Source: Mesolinea sp964536465 (GTDB lineage: Bacteria; Chloroflexota; Anaerolineae; Anaerolineales; Anaerolineaceae). From it: DNA of 11,238 nt. Made by a program: the position numbers and the translations under genes. The stretch is from the NCBI GenBank assembly GCA_964536465.1, contig CAZHXQ010000065.1, forward strand, positions 1-11,238, given 5' to 3'. Below are positions 7,148 to 11,238 of the stretch, piece by piece. How positions within the stretch are numbered: position 1 is the first letter of the stretch; each line of letters begins with the position of its first letter. The notes beneath the pieces are model-generated. The model saw nothing but the letters and a program-made list of their open reading frames with translations, made no database searches and was not told where the DNA came from.

Positions 7148-8587
7148 ATGCATAAAAACAAACGGATTAGCCTTCTGCTCTTACTGGTATCGATAATGAC
7201 AGCGCTTGCGCCGTTAAAGCCCGCGCAAGTTAAAGCAGAAGCCGATGCCGCTGCTCACGCGCAGGTAGCCGCCTATGAGTTGATCTCGGCCATGAACGTT
7301 TTACGCCTGTCTTATGGTCTGCCAGCCCTGATCGAAAACGCCACCATCAACGCCGTAGCGCAGGCAACCGCCCAGACCATGGCCGACGGGCTGCTTTCCT
7401 GGCATATTGGCAACGTAGCCGGGCGCATCTCTGCTGCCGGCTATGGCGCCGGTAAAAAAGTTTACGCAACCGAAAACTTTGCGGTAGCCTCCGGCGGCAC
7501 CATCGACCAGATCATGCTCATGTGGTCCGATTATGACCATATGCGCCCGGCCACCACGCCCAACTATTGCCACGTTGGCGCCGGAACCGCCAAAGCTTCA
7601 AATGGCATGACCTACTACATCCTCCAGGCCGCCTACATCTCAGGAGAGGCCTGCGATTCCACCCCACCCACGGGCGGTGGTGGCACACCCGGTCAGCCGC
7701 CTATCGGTTACGGCATCGTCACACCTGTTGAAAAAGTGGAGCCAAATGAGGAGGGAAATTACGTTCACGAAGTCAAGACCGGTCAGAGCTTATGGTCCAT
7801 TGCTGTTGCTTATGGTGTCACTATCAAAGAAATCCTGGCCTGGAACAACCTGCCGGCTGGCTACGTGCTCTGGCCGGGAGACAAACTGACCATTGCCGGG
7901 CCAGAGTCGAGAGCCTTGGTGACTCCGACACCACGCGGCAATGTGAGCGTAGCCGCTCCAGATGCGGATGGAAGCATTGTTCACGAAGTCCAAGCTTACC
8001 AATACCTTTATACCATTGCAAAGGCCTATGGTGTCAGTGTGGATAGCATTCTCACGCTCAATTACCTGGACGTTAACTGGCCGCTTTCCATCGGGCAGAA
8101 GCTGGTTATCCGTGGCCCGGACCAAACTCCGACACCGACGCCGCTGCCTCTCACCCCGCTGCAAAGGCTTACCCCCGATGCGGACGGCAAGTATTATCAC
8201 ACAGTCGTCGAGGGGCAGGCACTGGAATGGATTGCAAACTTGTATGGCGTTTCCCTGGCTGATTTGATGGCCTGGAATTTCCTCAACCCCTCCAGCATCA
8301 TCTACCCTGGGGAGAGACTGCTGCTGCAGGTGACACCGCCCGCCACGATTACGTCCACGCCCGCGCCGGCAACCAAGACGCCCTTGCCCAGCCCAACACG
8401 CACCGCCAGCCCGTCACCAACCGCGACCCGCGCGCTCTCGCCAACGCCCAGCGCAACCGTACCCCCGGCTTCGTTCAGCCTGACAGACAACCCGCTCAAC
8501 TGGCTCTGGCTCCTGGCTGTGGCTGCTGTTGGGGTGGCAGTCTATTTTGTGATCAGCGCGCAAAGGTCAAAAAATCAACCCCAGTAA
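7148..8587 (+). CDS. Secreted CAP-domain protein with three LysM repeats and a C-terminal membrane anchor
   Basis: The 479-residue precursor starts with a signal peptide (basic start, hydrophobic core at about 7-20, possible cut after V-K-A at 30). A CAP (SCP/PR1-like) domain spans about 40-165. H86, E109 and H131 sit where the CAP cavity residues are expected, and C141 and C169 could form a disulfide. Three LysM modules follow at about 205-249, 278-322 and 349-395, separated by Pro/Thr linkers. A Thr/Pro/Ser-rich stalk (about 396-445) leads to one membrane helix (about 448-470) and a short basic tail. LysM binds N-acetylglucosamine-containing glycans such as peptidoglycan, so the protein probably sits on the cell surface against the wall. 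The role of the CAP domain is unknown. No proper ribosome-binding sequence precedes the ATG (GGA is only 2 nt away), and no good promoter is visible in the 86-nt divergent gap. It is the only clear plus-strand gene here. Confidence 0.93.
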   Translation: MHKNKRISLLLLLVSIMTALAPLKPAQVKAEADAAAHAQVAAYELISAMNVLRLSYGLPALIENATINAVAQATAQTMADGLLSWHIGNVAGRISAAGYGAGKKVYATENFAVASGGTIDQIMLMWSDYDHMRPATTPNYCHVGAGTAKASNGMTYYILQAAYISGEACDSTPPTGGGGTPGQPPIGYGIVTPVEKVEPNEEGNYVHEVKTGQSLWSIAVAYGVTIKEILAWNNLPAGYVLWPGDKLTIAGPESRALVTPTPRGNVSVAAPDADGSIVHEVQAYQYLYTIAKAYGVSVDSILTLNYLDVNWPLSIGQKLVIRGPDQTPTPTPLPLTPLQRLTPDADGKYYHTVVEGQALEWIANLYGVSLADLMAWNFLNPSSIIYPGERLLLQVTPPATITSTPAPATKTPLPSPTRTASPSPTATRALSPTPSATVPPASFSLTDNPLNWLWLLAVAAVGVAVYFVISAQRSKNQPQ

Positions 8588-8841
8588 CTGTAAGCCGCCA
8601 TCACCCCGTCTTTGTCAGTCTCATAATAGTCTGAATTCCTGGTAGCATTCAGCCTGCGACCAGGCTTGGAACGAGAAATAAATTGACCTGAGCTGCGCAG
8701 CTGGCAGAAGTATTTTTTCCAATAAATGAAGGGGGTTGGATTAGCCCATAGGTGAATGTCTGATAGGTTAAATAAGCAATATTCTGTGCCTGGGTAGATC
8801 CAGGTCATGCTTTTAAAGCTAGATGCATCCGCCCTTCTCAT
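8575..8841 (-). CDS. Possible small hypothetical protein (88 aa), doubtful
   Basis: This frame fills most of the convergent gap and overlaps the last 13 nt of the CAP/LysM gene on the other strand. It starts at ATG 8841-8839 with a weak purine run (AAGGG) 6 nt upstream, and ends in Y-S-Y-W-G. The peptide is rich in aromatic and basic residues, has cysteines at about residues 22 and 46, and shows no signal peptide, membrane segment or known motif. I recognise no family. It lies downstream of the GT4 gene on the same strand, so it could be a last small gene of that operon, a decayed remnant, or a chance open frame. Chance is the most likely. Confidence 0.18.
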   Translation of the reverse strand: MRRADASSFKSMTWIYPGTEYCLFNLSDIHLWANPTPFIYWKKYFCQLRSSGQFISRSKPGRRLNATRNSDYYETDKDGVMAAYSYWG

Positions 8842-8953
8842 CTAAAGCCCTTGTCACTTCCATTCAAGCGGCAAGATCCAGATCAACGATGCATAATTTA
8901 ATATTTAAGTAAATCGGTAATAACATGATTGTGAGAGTTAACAAAAGTCAACT
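8588..8953. other. Convergent intergenic gap, lower GC, no confident gene
   Basis: This 366-nt stretch lies between two genes that both end in it: the plus-strand CAP/LysM gene and the minus-strand GT4 gene. The right part (about 8885-8953) is AT-rich. It contains short inverted repeats: AGCCTG/CAGGCT with a 4-nt loop (8651-8666), the perfect 12-nt palindrome AGCTGCGCAGCT (8691-8702), and CCTGG/CCAGG (8789-8804). None is followed directly by a T-run, so I cannot name a terminator. A small minus-strand frame crosses most of the gap and is listed separately. I see no tRNA and no IS end. Confidence 0.6.
8651..8666. repeat. Small GC-rich hairpin after the CAP/LysM gene
   Basis: AGCCTG (8651-8656), loop CGAC and CAGGCT (8661-8666) give a perfect 6-bp stem. 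An alternative pairing of CCTGGT (8638-8643) with ACCAGG (8659-8664) uses some of the same bases, so the two stems exclude each other. No T-run follows on either strand. It may help end the transcript of the upstream plus-strand gene about 65 nt after its stop, but chance cannot be excluded. Confidence 0.25.
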
Positions 8954-10180
8954 TTACTTAACAACCAGTTTATAGATCTGGTTATAGCGGTATGCCTCTT
9001 GTTCGATATTTGGCACAAACGATGCAAGTTTAATATGATTCTTGATCCTGTTAAGGATCGTTGGATCGTCGAGGATATTCTGCATGACCCCTCGCAGTTC
9101 ATTCGCATCGCCCCCTGTAAAGGTAAACCCGTTGACGCCATTCTCAACAGCTTCAGCCAACCCCCCCAAATTGGAAACAACTACCGGAATTTCGCTGGCT
9201 AAGGCTTCGTGCACAACAAAAGGATAGTTTTCATAACAAATTGAGGGAGCCACGATCACGTCTATCTGATTTAACACATTGTACAATTCTTCGGCTCGGA
9301 ACGATCCCATGAAATTGACCTCTGTATCACCCGCCATATCTTTGAGTTTGTTTACATAGGGGTCCTGGCCAGATCCAAAGATCGACAAACTCGCACGAGA
9401 TGAACGCATATCCACAAAAGCTTTGATCAATACATGTACGCCTTTGTGCACAGTCAAACTTCCAATAAATCCAAACCGGATGTTGTCGTCAACCTGGTAA
9501 ACGTGATCACGCGGCCTGATATTACTTTGGCGTATCCCGTGATGATTAATGAGTACTTTTAAGCCATCAATTTCATGCTCAAAAATCCCTGGCAGGAATC
9601 GGGAAGGCGCAACGACCGCCGACGCTCCATGGATAATCTCTGCCGCTATTGTCAAGCGGTCTTTGATGAAGGCTGTTGAAAATTCTTTACAAAGTATCGA
9701 ACAATTCACTCCGTGTTCAGGCCCCGAACAAAGCGTGTTGGGTGTAGGCGCCAGGATTATTTTAGGACAAAGCAAGTGAAAATCCGTGATGGTCAGTATA
9801 TAAGGAATGTTTAATTGCCTGGCAGCCAGGATGAATGGGTAGACGCGCATGAGGTGACCCGCATGGATCAAATCTGGTTTTTCTTGCTGCAAGATTTCAA
9901 GCGCAAAATTGATATCAATGTCTGGGTCGATCACATAGTGCAGATCACCCGGGTCTTTTTCGTAACGCCACGCCAGAACCGGAATGCCTTGGTAATGGAA
10001 TTCTTTGTATAAAATGCCGCCAGATCGATGAGGAAACGAACTAACATCACCCAGACTATAAGTAATAACTTTGATTTTATTCCCATTTTTCTGGGTCATG
10101 TAAGCTGTGTTGAAAACGAATTTTTCTGTGCCAGCCTGAAATTCGGGATAAAACTGATGGACAAGATAGAGCACTTTCAT
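8954..10180 (-). CDS. Family 4 (GT-B) glycosyltransferase
   Basis: The 408-residue protein (from ATG 10180-10178) has the normal length of a GT4 enzyme, which transfers a sugar from a nucleotide donor with retention, usually in surface polysaccharide or glycolipid synthesis at the cytoplasmic membrane face. The N-terminal acceptor domain opens with a strand and a glycine loop (Q-A-G-T-E, about 15-19). The C-terminal donor domain shows G-F-I-G-S-L-T-V-H-K-G near 237-247 and an E-x7-E motif (E317 and E325) for donor binding. Four cysteines at 138, 151, 160 and 164 cluster after T-D-F-H-L-L-C-P, a pattern I have seen in some GT4 proteins and possibly metal-binding. A GTG directly before the ATG is a possible but less likely start, because AGGTG (10189-10185) is better spaced for the ATG. 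The start overlaps the stop of the upstream GT2 gene as TGATG, so the pair is coupled. The substrate cannot be inferred. Confidence 0.92.
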   Translation of the reverse strand: MKVLYLVHQFYPEFQAGTEKFVFNTAYMTQKNGNKIKVITYSLGDVSSFPHRSGGILYKEFHYQGIPVLAWRYEKDPGDLHYVIDPDIDINFALEILQQEKPDLIHAGHLMRVYPFILAARQLNIPYILTITDFHLLCPKIILAPTPNTLCSGPEHGVNCSILCKEFSTAFIKDRLTIAAEIIHGASAVVAPSRFLPGIFEHEIDGLKVLINHHGIRQSNIRPRDHVYQVDDNIRFGFIGSLTVHKGVHVLIKAFVDMRSSRASLSIFGSGQDPYVNKLKDMAGDTEVNFMGSFRAEELYNVLNQIDVIVAPSICYENYPFVVHEALASEIPVVVSNLGGLAEAVENGVNGFTFTGGDANELRGVMQNILDDPTILNRIKNHIKLASFVPNIEQEAYRYNQIYKLVVK

Positions 10181-11238
10181 CACACACCTGCCATTAGCGT
10201 TTCATGCAATTTGTCCATATCCTGAAGTTCATTTCCAGTGCGGTTCTTGTTACAGTAAGCCAAATGCGCCCCCACCACTATTGAGAAAGACTTGTAGAGA
10301 CACTCTTTTATTTCGGTAAGCAAGGTATCATCAATCGTTTCGTAGGTGTTTTTCAGGTAGTTAAACGTTATGCTGACATGACCCAGAAGTGCCATGGTAA
10401 GAAACCCATCGTATCTTCTTCCAGCATATTGAAATCCGCTGGTTTGGATAAGCTCCTCAAGAAAATCCTTCGCATTTGTGTCCAGGTATTGCTCTGTTGT
10501 CATCGGCACTTCAGCGGGGTATTGGTACTCATGTCTACGGGCAAACAACTCGCTTACCCTTGTCTCAAATATCTCTGGTGTTAGATATTTAGGTAAGTTG
10601 TTGATGTTTTCGATTATTCGGGTCAAGAAAAAATAAGTAAAGGCAATATCAGGCACAAAGCTGTCCATGTCAATTTTTGGTATCACAAAGTCTTCAAATA
10701 CATCGGATAAAAATTGGTTGTCCACATACCCCCGCTTTAAGAAGTAGTAGGGGGAACGATTGTGAGAATGAATGATCCTGACCGATCCCAAAAATGCGAT
10801 TTTGTATCCATCTTTGATCAGCCGAAGACCCAAATCCAAATCCTCAGCATAGTTTAACCGGTAATGGTATTTGTCGAAAACCTCACGGGAGATAAGATTC
10901 GCCAAGTCGGATAATTGGGCGTTTTGTCTCAATGCAATATTGTCGAGTTTTTCTGGCAATGAGAAAATGCGGTCGCCATCATTAACACCCAGAAAATTAT
11001 AATGATTCCAGCAAATTTGCCGATAAAAAAGGTCAGCATCCTCTCTGGGCGTTTCAGCACAGGAAACGGCAACTACTTCTTTATCCTTAAGTACCTGGAA
11101 CAATTCATAAAGCCAGGTGGAATTTGGTGGCAGTGCGTCTTGAACAGTGAAAAGCAAATAATCCCCCGTTGCGTGCTCAGCTCCCAAATTTCTCGCAAAC
11201 GAATGTGAGAATTCGGAAGGATCAATATTAACCACAAC
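10180..11238 (-). CDS. Family 2 glycosyltransferase, 5'-truncated by the window edge
   Basis: The frame is open from base 11238 to a TGA at 10182-10180, giving about 352 residues. The N-terminal strand with the nucleotide-binding D-D-G-S-type motif is missing, so it begins inside the gene. Numbering from the GTG codon at 11235-11233, which is internal and not a start: E-F-S-H-S-F-A-R-N-L-G-A (8-19) and V-Q-D-A (31-34) match the GT2 region around the metal site. A-E-D-L-D-L-G-L-R-L at 130-139 carries the catalytic-base acidic pair, and I-I-H-S-H at 154-158 closes the GT-A domain, as in rhamnosyltransferase-like members. About 175 further residues (from about 176) follow with no domain I recognise, holding possible helices but no clear membrane segment. 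Its stop overlaps the GT4 start (TGATG), so both probably act on the same glycan. The donor sugar is unknown. Confidence 0.88.
   Translation of the reverse strand, partial: VVVNIDPSEFSHSFARNLGAEHATGDYLLFTVQDALPPNSTWLYELFQVLKDKEVVAVSCAETPREDADLFYRQICWNHYNFLGVNDGDRIFSLPEKLDNIALRQNAQLSDLANLISREVFDKYHYRLNYAEDLDLGLRLIKDGYKIAFLGSVRIIHSHNRSPYYFLKRGYVDNQFLSDVFEDFVIPKIDMDSFVPDIAFTYFFLTRIIENINNLPKYLTPEIFETRVSELFARRHEYQYPAEVPMTTEQYLDTNAKDFLEELIQTSGFQYAGRRYDGFLTMALLGHVSITFNYLKNTYETIDDTLLTEIKECLYKSFSIVVGAHLAYCNKNRTGNELQDMDKLHETLMAGV

Noticed and set aside
8302..8460. Thr/Pro-rich repeats in the surface-protein gene as a DNA repeat or CRISPR-like array
   Set aside because: The repetition is low-complexity protein coding for a stalk; there are no regular direct repeats with spacers.
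8789..8804. CCTGG/CCAGG hairpin as a Rho-independent terminator
   Set aside because: The stem is only 5 bp and the nearest T-run is short and 6 nt away.

Overview
The window reads as an ordinary, gene-dense chromosomal stretch. It is probably from a member of the Chloroflexota, most likely Anaerolineae or a relative. This rests on family resemblance, not on a marker gene. The clues are a CAP-domain plus multi-LysM surface protein with a Thr/Pro/Ser-rich stalk and one C-terminal membrane anchor, a long DnaE with an acidic spacer before a conserved tail, and several envelope-type glycosyltransferases. I see no rRNA, tRNA, CRISPR array, insertion sequence, integrase or phage gene.

Left part (1-5948, all minus strand, so read right to left): dnaE encodes the replicative DNA polymerase III alpha subunit. 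An 83-nt gap follows, holding a good extended -10 promoter. Then comes a tight three-gene run: hom (homoserine dehydrogenase without an ACT domain), folK (HPPK of folate synthesis), and the 5' end of a multi-spanning membrane protein that leaves the window at base 1. hom/folK overlap by 4 nt and folK/membrane gene by 10 nt, so the three are probably co-transcribed and translationally coupled.

Middle part (6045-8587): a membrane-anchored family 2 glycosyltransferase of the polyprenyl-phosphate-sugar synthase type (minus strand) is divergent from a secreted CAP/LysM protein (plus strand), the only convincing plus-strand gene. The minus-strand GT2 ends 96 nt before dnaE, and an imperfect inverted repeat lies between them.

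Right part (8588-11238): a lower-GC gap of about 370 nt separates the surface-protein gene from two minus-strand glycosyltransferase genes. These are a 5'-truncated family 2 enzyme with a long unassigned C-terminal region, and a family 4 (GT-B) enzyme starting on its stop codon (TGATG). They look like the end of a polysaccharide or surface-glycan operon that begins beyond base 11238.

I found no convincing undescribed system. The points worth a second look are the acidic spacer in DnaE, the truncated membrane protein at the left edge, the unequal LysM repeats, the C-terminal region of the partial GT2, and the gap at 8588-8953.
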